Part shown: positions 36,474 through 45,773 of the stretch, piece by piece | Layout: the number at the start of each line of letters is the position of its first letter | How positions within the stretch are numbered: the first letter of the stretch is position 1 | From: Micromonospora arborensis | GTDB taxonomy: Bacteria > Actinomycetota > Actinomycetes > Mycobacteriales > Micromonosporaceae | Length of the DNA: 64,000 nt | NCBI RefSeq assembly: GCF_003205615.1 | Contig: NZ_PYBV01000026.1 | Location: forward strand, 1 to 64,000 | Direction of reading: 5' to 3' | Notes under the pieces: generated by a model | The model's input: only the letters and a program-made list of their open reading frames with translations | Databases searched by the model: none | Told to the model about the DNA's origin: nothing | Position numbers and translations under genes: made by a program

Positions 36474-36592
36474 CTATGTCACGGGGACGGCACGCCCGGA
36501 TCGGGAATACGACCCGGACGCGGTCACCAGCCGGCTGATGACGACTCGTATCCTTTCCGCGAACCTCCGCACGAGCCGAGAAGGGAGACGGT

Positions 36593-38509
36593 GTGAGCAA
36601 TCAGGCCGAGACGTTGGAGTTCCAGGCCGAGGCGCGTCAGCTCCTCCAGTTGGTGGTCCACTCGATCTATTCGAACAAGGACGTCTTCCTGCGGGAACTC
36701 ATCTCGAACGCATCCGACGCGCTGGACAAGCTACGGCTGGCCACGCTCGTCGACAAGGACCTCGTCGCCGACACCGACGACCTGCACGTCGCCCTGGAGG
36801 TCGACCGGGACGCCCGTACCCTCACCGTCCGGGACAACGGCATCGGGATGACCCGCGACGAGGTGGTCCAGCTCATCGGCACCATCGCCAAGTCGGGCAC
36901 CGCCGAACTGCTGCGCCAGCTGCGCGAATCCGCCGACGCCCACGCCTCGCAGGACCTGATCGGCCAGTTCGGCGTCGGCTTCTACGCCGCGTTCATGGTC
37001 GCCGACCGGGTCACCCTGTTGACCCGCAAGGCCGGCGAGACCGGCGGCACCCGGTGGGAGTCCACCGGCGAGGGCACGTACTCGATCGAGGGAGTCGACG
37101 AGGCGCCGCAGGGCACGACGGTGACCCTGCACCTCAAGCCGGCCGACACCGAGGACAACCTGCACGACTACACCGCCGAGTGGACCGTCCGGGAGATCGT
37201 CAAGCGATACTCCGACTTCATCGCCTGGCCGATCCGGATGACCGTCGAGCGCCCCGGCACCGACGACGCCCCCGCCACCAGCGAGGTGCAGACCCTCAAC
37301 TCGATGAAGGCGCTCTGGGCGCGGCCCCGCGACGAGGTCGACGCCGCCGAGTACAACGAGTTCTACAAGCACGTCAGCCACGACTGGGCCGACCCGCTCG
37401 AGGTCGTGCACATGAAGGGCGAGGGCACCTTCGAGTACGAGGCGCTGCTGTTCCTGCCCAGCCACGCCCCGCTGGACCTGTTCTCCCCGCAGGGCCGCCG
37501 CGGTGTCCAGCTCTACGTCAAGCGTGTCTTCATCATGGACGACTGCGAGGCGCTGGTCCCGACCTACCTGCGCTTCGTCAAGGGTGTGGTCGACGCGCAC
37601 GACCTGTCGCTGAACATCTCCCGCGAGATCCTGCAGCAGGACCGGCAGATCCAGATCGTTCGCCGCCGCCTGGTGAAGAAGATCCTCGCCACGGTCAAGG
37701 ACCTGAAGGCCAACCACGCCGAGCGGTACCGCACCTTCTGGACCGAGTTCGGCGCGGTGGTCAAGGAAGGGCTGATCGACGACACCGACAACCGGGACAC
37801 GCTGCTGGACATCCTGTCGGTGGCCTCCACCCACGACCCGGCCGAGCCCACCGACCTGGCCGGCTACGTGTCACGGATGAAGGACGGCCAGAGCGACATC
37901 TGGTACGCCACCGGCGAGTCGCGGGCCGCCATCGAGAACTCTCCGCACCTGGAGGCGTTCCGGGCCAAGGGCCACGAGGTGCTGCTGCTCACCGACCAGG
38001 TCGACGAGGTGTGGGTCGAGCGGGTCGGCGCGTACGACGGCCGACCGCTGCGCTCGATCGCCAAGGGCGAGATCGACCTGGACACCGACGAGGAGAAGCA
38101 GCAGGCCGAGGCCGAGCGCGAGCAGCAGCGACAGGAGTTCGCCGCGCTGCTGGACTGGCTGGGCACCACCCTGACCGACAGTGTCCGGGAGGTCCGCCTG
38201 TCGTCCCGGCTGACCACCTCACCGGCCTGCGTCGTCGGCGACGCCCACGACCTCACCCCGACCCTGGAGAAGATGTACCGGGCGATGGGGCACGAGATCC
38301 CCGCGACCAAGCGGATCCTGGAGATCAACCCCGGTCACCCGCTCGTCTCCGGGCTGCGCAAGGCCCACGAGCAGGGCAGCGACCAGACGGCCCTGACCGA
38401 GACCGCCGAGCTGCTCTACGGCCTGGCGGTGCTCGCCGAGGGCGGTGAGCTGACCGATCCGGCCCGCTTCACCCGGACGCTCGCCGACCGGCTGGCGCGC
38501 ACCCTCTAG
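36593..38509 (+). CDS. htpG: Hsp90-family chaperone HtpG
   Basis: A 638-aa cytoplasmic ATP-dependent chaperone, close to the usual length of about 620-640. The Hsp90 signature YSNKDVFLRELISNASDALD-type segment is near residue 26, DNGIGM near 83, and GQFGVGFY near 125. Middle and C-terminal domains are complete. GTG start with GAAGGGAG. A strong terminator follows. Confidence 0.97.
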   Translation: MSNQAETLEFQAEARQLLQLVVHSIYSNKDVFLRELISNASDALDKLRLATLVDKDLVADTDDLHVALEVDRDARTLTVRDNGIGMTRDEVVQLIGTIAKSGTAELLRQLRESADAHASQDLIGQFGVGFYAAFMVADRVTLLTRKAGETGGTRWESTGEGTYSIEGVDEAPQGTTVTLHLKPADTEDNLHDYTAEWTVREIVKRYSDFIAWPIRMTVERPGTDDAPATSEVQTLNSMKALWARPRDEVDAAEYNEFYKHVSHDWADPLEVVHMKGEGTFEYEALLFLPSHAPLDLFSPQGRRGVQLYVKRVFIMDDCEALVPTYLRFVKGVVDAHDLSLNISREILQQDRQIQIVRRRLVKKILATVKDLKANHAERYRTFWTEFGAVVKEGLIDDTDNRDTLLDILSVASTHDPAEPTDLAGYVSRMKDGQSDIWYATGESRAAIENSPHLEAFRAKGHEVLLLTDQVDEVWVERVGAYDGRPLRSIAKGEIDLDTDEEKQQAEAEREQQRQEFAALLDWLGTTLTDSVREVRLSSRLTTSPACVVGDAHDLTPTLEKMYRAMGHEIPATKRILEINPGHPLVSGLRKAHEQGSDQTALTETAELLYGLAVLAEGGELTDPARFTRTLADRLARTL

Positions 38510-38524
38510 CAGGCGTTCCCGGTT

Positions 38525-38567
38525 CCGGCCGGCGGGCCGCCCGATCTTCTCGGGCCCCGCCGGCCGG
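38525..38567. terminator. Bidirectional terminator between htpG and response regulator
   Basis: CCGGCCGGCGGG and its complement (38525-38536 / 38556-38567) are capped by an inner GCCCGA-TCTTC-TCGGGC stem. It fills the gap between convergent genes exactly. Confidence 0.8.
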
Positions 38568-39221
38568 TCACTGGCCGGGGATCACCAGGCCGGATTCGTA
38601 GGCGACCATCACTGCCTGCGCACGGTCGCGCAGGTTGAGTTTGCCGAGCAGGTTGCCGACGTGGGTTTTCACCGTGTGCTCGCTGAGGTGGTGGTGGGCG
38701 GCGATCTCGGCGTTGGACAGCCCAGCCGCGATCAGACGCAGCACGTCCGTCTCGCGGGCGGTCAGCGCGGTGACCGCGGCAGCCAGGGCGGGGTCCGGGT
38801 GGCCGCGCCGGTGTAGTTCGCCGATCACCCGGGCGGTGACGCCGGGGGCGAGCAGCGCGTCACCGGCGGCGACCACGCGGACCGCGTTCACCAGGTCGGC
38901 TCGTGGGGCGTCCTTGAGCAGGAAGCCGCTGGCACCCGCACGCAGCGCCGCGTACAGGTAGTCGTCGGTGTCGAACATGGTCAGGGCGAGGACCCGGCTC
39001 GGTGTACGTGCGCAGACCTCGCGGGTCGCGGCGACACCATCGAGGATCGGCATACGCATGTCCATCAGGACCACGTCGGGGCGGTGTTCGAGGGCGGCCT
39101 GCACGGCGGAGGCGCCGTCGGATGCCTCGGCGACCACCTCGATGTCCGGCTCGGCACCGAGGATCGTGGCGAACCCGGCCCGGAACAGGTCCTGATCGTC
39201 GGCGAGCACGACGCGCAGCAT
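38568..39221 (-). CDS. NarL/LuxR-type response regulator
   Basis: A 217-aa regulator with a receiver (acid pocket D8-D9, phospho-accepting D54) and a LuxR-type HTH (LTARETDVLRLIAAGLSNAEI). It overlaps its kinase gene by ATGA. Confidence 0.94.
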   Translation of the reverse strand: MLRVVLADDQDLFRAGFATILGAEPDIEVVAEASDGASAVQAALEHRPDVVLMDMRMPILDGVAATREVCARTPSRVLALTMFDTDDYLYAALRAGASGFLLKDAPRADLVNAVRVVAAGDALLAPGVTARVIGELHRRGHPDPALAAAVTALTARETDVLRLIAAGLSNAEIAAHHHLSEHTVKTHVGNLLGKLNLRDRAQAVMVAYESGLVIPGQ

Positions 39222-40363
39222 CAGAGCATCGCCGGTGTCGGCAGCGGGAGAGTGGCGGTGACGGTGAAGCCGCAGCCGTCCGAGGCCGGGCCGGTGTGCA
39301 GGGTGCCGCCGCAGGCCTGGGCCCGCTCGCGCATCCCGACGATCCCGTATCCGGGCAGCACGGCGGCGGCCCGGTCGCCACGGCCGTCATCGATGATCGA
39401 GACGGTCAGAGACTCCGCCGTGTAGTCCAGCAGGACGCGGACCGATCCCGCCTCGGCATGCCGGACCACATTGGTCAGGGACTCCTGCACGATCCGGTAG
39501 GCCGCCACCCCGACATCCGCGGGCGGTTCACACGGCGGCCGGGCGGCACCCCCGAATGGTCCGGGGACTACGTCGGACGGTGGGGACGAGACGGTGAGGA
39601 CGGCGTCCAGGCCGGTGGCGCGGACGCGTTCGACGAGGACGGCGAGGTGGGCCAGGCCCGGTTGGTCGAGTGGCTGGTCGGCGGGTTCGTGCAGACTGCC
39701 GACCGCGCGGCGGAGTTGGACGACCGCGTCCCGGCCGGTGGCGGCGATCGTGGCGAACGTGGCGTCGGCGCGGTCCGGGTGCGGGCGGACCAGCAGTGGG
39801 CCCGCCTCCGCTTGGACGATCATGACACCGACCGCGTGGGTGAGGATGTCGTGCAGGTCGCGGGCGATGCGGGTGCGCTCACGCAGCACCGCCGCCTCCC
39901 GTTCACCGACGACGCGACGATCGCGTTCGGCGAGGGCCAGGGCCTGGGTGCGGCGTGCGCGGGCGCTGGTGCCCAGGGCGTACGCGAAGACGTAGGCGAC
40001 CGACAGGTAACGCAGCACCTCCACGTCCGGGTGCGGATAGAGCAGCGACAGCGACACGCCGGCGGCGGTGAGCACGATGCCCAGCAGGCGGATCGGCAGG
40101 GAGGCTCGCGCCGCGAACGTGTAGAGGCAGACGAGCGGGCCGACCGGCAGCAGCGGAGGCGCTCCGAGCGAGGCGGAGACGGTCGTGGCGACGCCCACGA
40201 CGAACGCGACCCGGAGCAGCGCGCGGTCTCGCCACAGCACCGGAACCGACGACAGGACCGCCAGCGGCAGCACCCACCAGGCACGTGGGCCGTCGGCCAG
40301 GGCGGGCAGCACGGTCGCCGCGACGGCGGCCACGGCGACGGCGAGATTGACGTACCGCTTCAC
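39221..40363 (-). CDS. Sensor histidine kinase, HisKA_3 (NarL-partner)
   Basis: A 380-aa kinase with about five N-terminal membrane helices (to about 130), a dimerisation domain with RIARDLHDILTH (H171), and a C-terminal ATPase with DDGRGD and GYGIVGMRERA. The GTG at 40363 follows GATACT by 6 nt, a leaderless start that rules out the long Arg/Cys-rich extension upstream. Signal unknown. Confidence 0.92.
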   Translation of the reverse strand: MKRYVNLAVAVAAVAATVLPALADGPRAWWVLPLAVLSSVPVLWRDRALLRVAFVVGVATTVSASLGAPPLLPVGPLVCLYTFAARASLPIRLLGIVLTAAGVSLSLLYPHPDVEVLRYLSVAYVFAYALGTSARARRTQALALAERDRRVVGEREAAVLRERTRIARDLHDILTHAVGVMIVQAEAGPLLVRPHPDRADATFATIAATGRDAVVQLRRAVGSLHEPADQPLDQPGLAHLAVLVERVRATGLDAVLTVSSPPSDVVPGPFGGAARPPCEPPADVGVAAYRIVQESLTNVVRHAEAGSVRVLLDYTAESLTVSIIDDGRGDRAAAVLPGYGIVGMRERAQACGGTLHTGPASDGCGFTVTATLPLPTPAML

Positions 40364-40472
40364 GTCGGCAGTATCGTCCGGCACGGCGCTTGCGCGCCTC
40401 CCTCCACAGGACCAGATCAACCCCAGTTCGTACGGCGATCCGCACCGGCCGCCCGCACCGCACCATCGACGC

Positions 40473-41903
40473 ATGATGATGATCGTCGCCACGCTCCTGA
40501 GTGGCCTGCTCTGGTTCGGTGGCTCCGGGCTGCACCCGGTGGCCGCGCTGACCTGGCTCGCCCCGATCCCGCTGATCCTCGCCGCGTTGCGGGTACGCCC
40601 GAGGACCGCCCTCTACGCGACGGCCGTCGCCTGGTCGATCGGTCAGCTCGGCCTGTTGGGGTACTACCTCGGCACCCTGCGACTACCGGTCCCCGTGGTC
40701 GCCGGCCTGGTCCTGCTCGGCGTCGGCCTGGCCGGTGGCACGGTCCTGCTCGCCCGGGCGCTGCTGCTGCGCGGACGGGTCGTGACCGCGATCCTCACCG
40801 TGCCGTCCCTGTGGGTGCTGGGCGAGTACGCCGCGTCCCGGCTGTTCCCGCATGGCGCGTGGTGGAGCCTCGCCTACACCCAGGCCGACGTCCGCCCGGT
40901 CATCCAGCTGACCGCGCTCACCGGCGTCTGGGGCGTCACCTACCTGCTGCTCGCCGTCCCCATCGCCCTCGCCGCCCTGCTCGGAAGCCTGCAACCCACC
41001 GCGCCGACCCACCTTGTGGACCCCCGGCGTGCCCTCACCTGCCTGCTCGCCCTCCTGCTCGGTGCCGGCGGATGGTCGGCCTGGTCGCTGAGCCGTTCCC
41101 CCGACCCGGCCGAGCCCCTGACCGTCGGCCTTGTCGCCCTGCGGCAGCCCGAGGACGGGCTCCCGCTGGACGAACCGTCCGGCCGTGACCTGCTCACCCG
41201 TTACGTTCCGCGGGTCGCGGGCCTGGTCGCCCGCGGGGCACGGGTCGTCGTGCTGCCGGAGAAGGTGTTCGCCGTGACCGACTCGACGCTGCCCCTGCTC
41301 GTGGACGTGCTGCGGCAGACCGCGGCCCGGGTCGTGGTCGGCGCGGTGTTGTGGCGGGCCGGCACGGCGAGCAATGTCGCGCTGGTGCTGGACCCGGACG
41401 GGACGATCACGACGTACGAGAAGCAGCATCTGGTCCCGGGCCTGGAGGACTGGCTGACGCCGGGTGCCGACGATGTGATCGTGGACGGGCGGTTCGGCGT
41501 CGTGATCTGCAAGGATCTCGACTATCCCGGCCTGGTCCGGCGGTATCGGGCGCAGGGCGCGACGGTGCTGCTGGTCCCCGGCCTGGACTTCACGTCCGAC
41601 GGCTGGCTGCACGGCCGGATGGCCCTGGTCCGTGGCGTGGAGAACGGGCTCACCGTGGTCCGCGCCGCCGCGTTCGGCCGGCTGACCGTCAGCGACCCCG
41701 GCGGCCGGATGATGGGTGAGGCGACCGCTGGTGACGCGGAGCTGCTTGTCACGTCCGCTCCGACGACGGGGTGGGGCACGGTCTATTCGCGTACGGGAGA
41801 CTGGTTTCCGCTTCTGTCCCTGGTCTTGTTGGTCGTCTCCCTGGGTGGGGCGCGGCGGTGGCGCTTGACGTCGACGCCCAGGGTGTCAGCCTTCAATTCG
41901 TGA
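40473..41903 (+). CDS. Apolipoprotein N-acyltransferase-like protein (Lnt family)
   Basis: A 476-aa protein with six to seven N-terminal membrane helices and a nitrilase-type CN-hydrolase domain (about 220-440), then a last helix. Catalytic Glu-Lys-Cys is visible in VVLPEKVF, EKQHLVPG and VVICKDLDYP. Lnt adds the third acyl chain to lipoproteins, and several lipoproteins are encoded here. Divergent from the kinase operon. Three ATGs in a row; the first is used. Confidence 0.86.
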   Translation: MMMIVATLLSGLLWFGGSGLHPVAALTWLAPIPLILAALRVRPRTALYATAVAWSIGQLGLLGYYLGTLRLPVPVVAGLVLLGVGLAGGTVLLARALLLRGRVVTAILTVPSLWVLGEYAASRLFPHGAWWSLAYTQADVRPVIQLTALTGVWGVTYLLLAVPIALAALLGSLQPTAPTHLVDPRRALTCLLALLLGAGGWSAWSLSRSPDPAEPLTVGLVALRQPEDGLPLDEPSGRDLLTRYVPRVAGLVARGARVVVLPEKVFAVTDSTLPLLVDVLRQTAARVVVGAVLWRAGTASNVALVLDPDGTITTYEKQHLVPGLEDWLTPGADDVIVDGRFGVVICKDLDYPGLVRRYRAQGATVLLVPGLDFTSDGWLHGRMALVRGVENGLTVVRAAAFGRLTVSDPGGRMMGEATAGDAELLVTSAPTTGWGTVYSRTGDWFPLLSLVLLVVSLGGARRWRLTSTPRVSAFNS

Positions 41904-41940
41904 TTTCGAAAATCGTCCAAATGATGAGTGGAGCACGGTC

Positions 41941-42603
41941 ATGCCTGTCGACACTGTGATCTTCAGCGGGGAAGGCCCGCACTCCGACCCCTGGCACCCG
42001 TTGGCCGAAACCAGCGCCACGCTGGCCACGCTGATCGGTGACCCGGGCTCCGTGACGATCGTGACGTCCGTCGACCAGCTCGACACCGCCCTCGACGGCG
42101 TACGTCTGCTGGTGGTGAACGCCAGCGCCGACCGGGCGACCCCGATCCCCGAGGATGAGGCCTTCGCCCGCGTCCTCGACGGCTTCCTGGCCCGTGGCGG
42201 CAGCCTGCTCGCCATCCACAGCGCCACGCTCGCGTTCCCCCAGGTGGCGAGCTGGCGATCGGCGATCGGCGCCGCCTGGGAACACGGTCGGAGCTTCCAC
42301 CCGCCGATCGGCCCGAGTCTCGTGCGCCGCAGCGGTGTCGAGCACCCGATCAGCACCGGGCTCGGGGACTTCGAGGTCTTCGACGAGCGCTACACCGACC
42401 TGGAGTTGATCGACGGCGTCGACGTCGAGCCGCTCTACGTCCACGACGAGGGCGGCGACACCCACCCGCTCGTCTGGGCGCGCACCGTCGGCAGCAGCCG
42501 GATCGTCTACAGCGCGCTCGGCCACGACGCCCGGTCGTACGAGTCGCCGGAGCACGTGGAGCTGCTGCGGCGCATCGTCGCCTGGCTCCGCCACGACAGC
42601 TGA
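41941..42603 (+). CDS. ThuA-like domain protein
   Basis: A 220-aa cytoplasmic single-domain ThuA protein, a class I glutamine-amidotransferase fold without an obvious catalytic triad. GSLLAIHSAT and a GVEHPI segment match the family. It is the second ThuA domain in the window, unlike the secreted lectin fusion at 11.5 kb. ATG with GAGTGGAG upstream. Confidence 0.84.
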   Translation: MPVDTVIFSGEGPHSDPWHPLAETSATLATLIGDPGSVTIVTSVDQLDTALDGVRLLVVNASADRATPIPEDEAFARVLDGFLARGGSLLAIHSATLAFPQVASWRSAIGAAWEHGRSFHPPIGPSLVRRSGVEHPISTGLGDFEVFDERYTDLELIDGVDVEPLYVHDEGGDTHPLVWARTVGSSRIVYSALGHDARSYESPEHVELLRRIVAWLRHDS

Positions 42604-42608
42604 ACGCC

Positions 42609-42626
42609 CGGCCGGGTCACCGGCCG
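42609..42626. terminator. Hairpin after ThuA gene
   Basis: CGGCCGG-GTCA-CCGGCCG, a 7-bp stem with a tetraloop directly after the stop. Confidence 0.5.
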
Positions 42627-42683
42627 AGCGTTACCGGGTGTGGCGGGAATCAGCCCACCTGTCCGTGCCCCGACGGGCCGCCG

Positions 42684-43037
42684 TCACGCCGCTGAGGCGG
42701 ACGTCCTCGGCCCCCGGTGCGACGCCACCGGGCCGGCGTTCCAGCCCCAGCGGGGCGCCGGCACCGCGCTGTCGCCAGGCCAGCCCGCGCCGGTCTCGTC
42801 GTGGGCGTCCTCGATCGACGCGGGGGTGCGGCGGGACAACCGCAGCGACTGCTCGGCGCCGTTGCGGGCCGCGCACGGCCAGGACTGCCCGGCGCACTGG
42901 AGGTTGCGGCAGTGACCCTCGTCGTCCGGCTCGTGGGCGCTCAGCACGTCGATCGCCAGCTGCCAGAGCAGGGGGTCGGTGACGTCGTGCGGGCGCTCGG
43001 CGTGACGGCTCGGTCGATTGCTGGTGTCGTCGGACAT
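42684..43037 (-). CDS. Small Cys-containing hypothetical protein
   Basis: A 117-aa soluble protein. A central block (EGHCRNLQCAGQSWPCAAR) has three Cys spaced CxxxxC and CxxxxxxC and looks conserved. The rest is polar and low in hydrophobics. Function unknown; the Cys block could bind metal. ATG at 43037 has a GGGGGA site. Confidence 0.65.
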   Translation of the reverse strand: MSDDTSNRPSRHAERPHDVTDPLLWQLAIDVLSAHEPDDEGHCRNLQCAGQSWPCAARNGAEQSLRLSRRTPASIEDAHDETGAGWPGDSAVPAPRWGWNAGPVASHRGPRTSASAA

Positions 43038-43160
43038 CTGGGTCCCCCCTTGTCGGATTGTGCACCCCAAGGGTCACCCGTCGGTGGCCGGCTAAACCGC
43101 CGACCTGCTGTGATGTGTCTCCCGTCGCAGTTCGGCCTCCGAAGGTGGCTGACGGATCGG

Positions 43161-44354
43161 TCAATCAGGCAGGAGCGGCATCTCGACGCCCGGATCCCGA
43201 CCGAGCAGCACTGCCCGGGTGAGCGCCGCGGATCCGAATCGGTCGCGGACCGCGTCCACCGCGGCGTCCAGCTCCGCGCCCGGATTGCGGAGGAACGGCA
43301 GCTCCGGCTGCACCGGGTTGTCGTCCAGGTTGCCCACCGAGACACCGATCAGGGTCACCCCACGGCGATCGATCTCGGGCAGCGCGGCCCGCAGCAGCGC
43401 CCGCGCGGCGGCGAGCAGCGACGTCGTGTCGGCCGTCGCCTTCCCGATGGTGTGCGAGCGGGTCGCCCGGGTGTAGTCGCCGAAGCGCAGCCGCAGCAGC
43501 ACCGTGCGACCGGCCCGCCCGGCTGCCCGCATCCGCCGGCTGACCCGATCGACCAGGCCCGCGAGGATGGCATCCAACTCCACCAGGGCATGCGGGGTAC
43601 GGCTCAACGCGTGTTGCGCGCCCATCGAACCGCGACGGCGGCCGACCTGCACCGCCCGGGGGTCGCGATTGTGGGCCAGAGCGTGCAGGTGCCGGCCGGC
43701 GCCCGCCCCGAGCAGCGACACCAGCGCGGCCTCGCCGAGCCGGGCCACCTCCCCGACGGTACGGATCCGGTGTTCCCGTAGCTTCGCGGAGGTGACCGGG
43801 CCGACGCCCCACAGCCGCTCGACCGGCAGCGGGTGCAGGAACGCCACCTCGCCGTCCGGTGGGACCACCAGCAGCCCGTCCGGCTTCGCCACCCCGCTGG
43901 CCACCTTCGCCAGGAACTTCGTGCGGGCTACGCCCACCGTGATCGGCAGGTGGACCCGTTGGCGGACCTCCCGACGCAGCCGGTCGGCGATGTCGGACGG
44001 CGGCCCGACCAGCCGCCGCAGGCCACCCACGTCCAGGAACGCCTCGTCGATGGAGAGCCCCTCGACCAGGGGTGTGGTCTGCCGGAAGATCTCGAAGACC
44101 GCGCGGCTCGCCGCCGTGTACGCCGACATCCGGGGCGGCACCACGATCGCGTCCGGGCACAGCCGACGCGCCTGCTGGCCGCCCATCGCGCTGCGGACGC
44201 CGCGCGCCTTGGCCTCGTAGCTGGCCGCGAGGACCACGCCACCACCGACGATCACCGGCCGCCCGCGTAGGCGCGGGTCGTCGCGCTGCTCGACCGACGC
44301 GTAGAACGCGTCCAGGTCGGCGTGCAGGATGTGGGCGTCGGACGACACGAACAC
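43161..44354 (-). CDS. dinB: DNA polymerase IV (Y-family)
   Basis: A translesion polymerase of about 397 aa. Catalytic carboxylates are in HADLDAFYASVEQ and SIDEAFLD; the thumb HhH region (LWGVGPVTSAKLREH) and little-finger domain are complete. The C-terminus ends in LPFL and lacks a clear QLxLF beta-clamp motif, though QPELPFL is close. The GTG start at 44354, or 44348, lies within an SOS box, so damage induction by LexA is likely. Longer upstream frames are not credible. Confidence 0.92.
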   Translation of the reverse strand: MFVSSDAHILHADLDAFYASVEQRDDPRLRGRPVIVGGGVVLAASYEAKARGVRSAMGGQQARRLCPDAIVVPPRMSAYTAASRAVFEIFRQTTPLVEGLSIDEAFLDVGGLRRLVGPPSDIADRLRREVRQRVHLPITVGVARTKFLAKVASGVAKPDGLLVVPPDGEVAFLHPLPVERLWGVGPVTSAKLREHRIRTVGEVARLGEAALVSLLGAGAGRHLHALAHNRDPRAVQVGRRRGSMGAQHALSRTPHALVELDAILAGLVDRVSRRMRAAGRAGRTVLLRLRFGDYTRATRSHTIGKATADTTSLLAAARALLRAALPEIDRRGVTLIGVSVGNLDDNPVQPELPFLRNPGAELDAAVDAVRDRFGSAALTRAVLLGRDPGVEMPLLPD

Positions 44355-44361
44355 ATGTTCG
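44348..44361. promoter_or_regulatory. LexA SOS box overlapping dinB start
   Basis: CGAAC-ACAT-GTTCG matches the core of the actinobacterial/Gram-positive SOS box CGAAC-N4-GTTCG exactly. It spans the start codon, fitting a leaderless or near-leaderless dinB transcript. Confidence 0.78.
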
Positions 44362-44461
44362 CATGACGCGTGGCCATAGCGGCAGTGAGCTGGGTGGGGA
44401 CCGAGCTGTCGTGTCGGCACGGGGACAGCGCCGATGTCGCGGCCGGGCCGGTGGACGCCGC

Positions 44462-44962
44462 TCAGTAGCCGGCGAGTTGCGGGGCCAGCGCGACAGCTAC
44501 GAAGCGGATCGCTCGGCCGAGCAGGCACGTCGCCGCGAAGGCGACCGGGCGCATGGGTGTGCGGCCCAGGTAGACGCTGGCGGCCAGCAGCGGCGGAAAC
44601 CCGCTGACGGCGCTGACCAGCAGCATCCCGGTCGCCTGGCGAGGACGTTCCAGCACCTCGACGAGTCGCGCACCGGCCGCCTTCGGCCGCGCCAGCAGCA
44701 GGCCCGGTCGGCCCGGTCGCCGCGGCGCGGCGGGCGGGCGTCGGCTGAGCCGGCGTTGCAGCCAGGCCGAGCGGATCGCGCCACGCGCAGCGAGGAAGAT
44801 CAGGATCTTGCCGACTGTCTGACCGGCGGCGGCGGCCACGCCGAGCGCCACGGGCGGTGCGCCGGTCGTCGCCACGGCCGCGATCAGGTACGGCTCGGCC
44901 GGGGTGAACGGCAGGAATGCCGACAGGAGCCCGACGGCCGCAGCCGCCAGGGCGGCGATCAT
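44462..44962 (-). CDS. VTT/DedA-like small membrane protein
   Basis: A 166-aa protein with about four hydrophobic segments, among them a PFTPAEPYL loop near the N-terminus and GFPPLLAASVYLG later. It resembles short SNARE-associated (VTT/YqaA-like) membrane proteins, some of which move or scramble lipids. Its ATG overlaps the phosphatidyltransferase stop (ATGA). Last gene of a four-gene operon. Confidence 0.72.
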   Translation of the reverse strand: MIAALAAAAVGLLSAFLPFTPAEPYLIAAVATTGAPPVALGVAAAAGQTVGKILIFLAARGAIRSAWLQRRLSRRPPAAPRRPGRPGLLLARPKAAGARLVEVLERPRQATGMLLVSAVSGFPPLLAASVYLGRTPMRPVAFAATCLLGRAIRFVAVALAPQLAGY

Positions 44963-45549
44963 GGCTGGGTGTGCGGCAGGCCCGCCGGCAACCTGGCGGC
45001 GCAGACCAACGAGACGACCTTCACCGCGGCGACCCCGAGGGCGAACGCGAGGGCCGCGGCCATCGGCGCGACGATCGCCAGGAGCACCACCGCGGCGGTG
45101 TTCAGCGCCTTCGCCGGCGGCGACCAGTTCCACAGGTGGATGCGTCGATCGACGCGGGCGAAGTAGTTCGGGCTCAGCAGCGGCCAGCGCAGGAACATCA
45201 GGCTCAGCAACTGGTCGATGACCATGAACTGGACGAGAAACACCGCGATCGGCAGGGCCGTGGCGGGGCGCAGCACGACCAGCGCGGCTGCGCAGGCCGA
45301 TGTGCAGGCCCGGTCCGCGACGATGTCGAAGACCGCGCCGGTGCGCGTCTCCTGGCCCAGGGCCCGGGCGGCGACACCGTCGAGGATGTCACCGATCCAG
45401 TAGACCAGGTAAGCGGCGACGAGCAGATGAACGCTGCGGTGGGTCAGCGCCGTCACGGCAAGCCCGACGGAGACGGCCGTCCGTACGGCGGTGATGGCGT
45501 TGGGAACGTTGACCAGCGTGACCGGCGGACTGAGGCTGAGCGCGGTCAT
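44959..45549 (-). CDS. CDP-alcohol phosphatidyltransferase
   Basis: A 196-aa membrane enzyme. The signature DGxxAR-x8-G-x3-D-x3-D is intact (DGVAAR then GAVFDIVAD). The family joins a CDP-lipid to an alcohol such as glycerol phosphate or inositol. The exact alcohol is not readable. It overlaps genes on both sides by ATGA. Confidence 0.9.
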   Translation of the reverse strand: MTALSLSPPVTLVNVPNAITAVRTAVSVGLAVTALTHRSVHLLVAAYLVYWIGDILDGVAARALGQETRTGAVFDIVADRACTSACAAALVVLRPATALPIAVFLVQFMVIDQLLSLMFLRWPLLSPNYFARVDRRIHLWNWSPPAKALNTAAVVLLAIVAPMAAALAFALGVAAVKVVSLVCAARLPAGLPHTQP

Positions 45550-45773
45550 TCGGCGTCCTTGAGGATGCGTTGCATGTCCGTGGTGCGCCGGTTCAGTTCG
45601 GCCAGCTGTGCGCTCACGTCGGCGAGCAGGCGCTGCGTTTCGGCGGCCTGCTCGGCGTACTGCCGCTGCATTTCGGCCGACACGGCGACCCGCGTGCGGA
45701 CGGCCGCATACCAGATGGCCGCGATGAGCAGGGCGGCGACGACTACGAGGAAGACCGAGGCGGTGATGTCCAT
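45546..45773 (-). CDS. Small membrane-anchored coiled-coil protein
   Basis: A 75-aa protein with one N-terminal membrane helix (about 5-24) and a heptad-rich cytoplasmic tail (MQRQYAEQAAETQRLLADVS) predicted to be a coiled coil. It starts directly after the regulator's stop. Probably a scaffold or subunit for the neighbouring membrane proteins. No family recognised. Confidence 0.78.
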   Translation of the reverse strand: MDITASVFLVVVAALLIAAIWYAAVRTRVAVSAEMQRQYAEQAAETQRLLADVSAQLAELNRRTTDMQRILKDAE

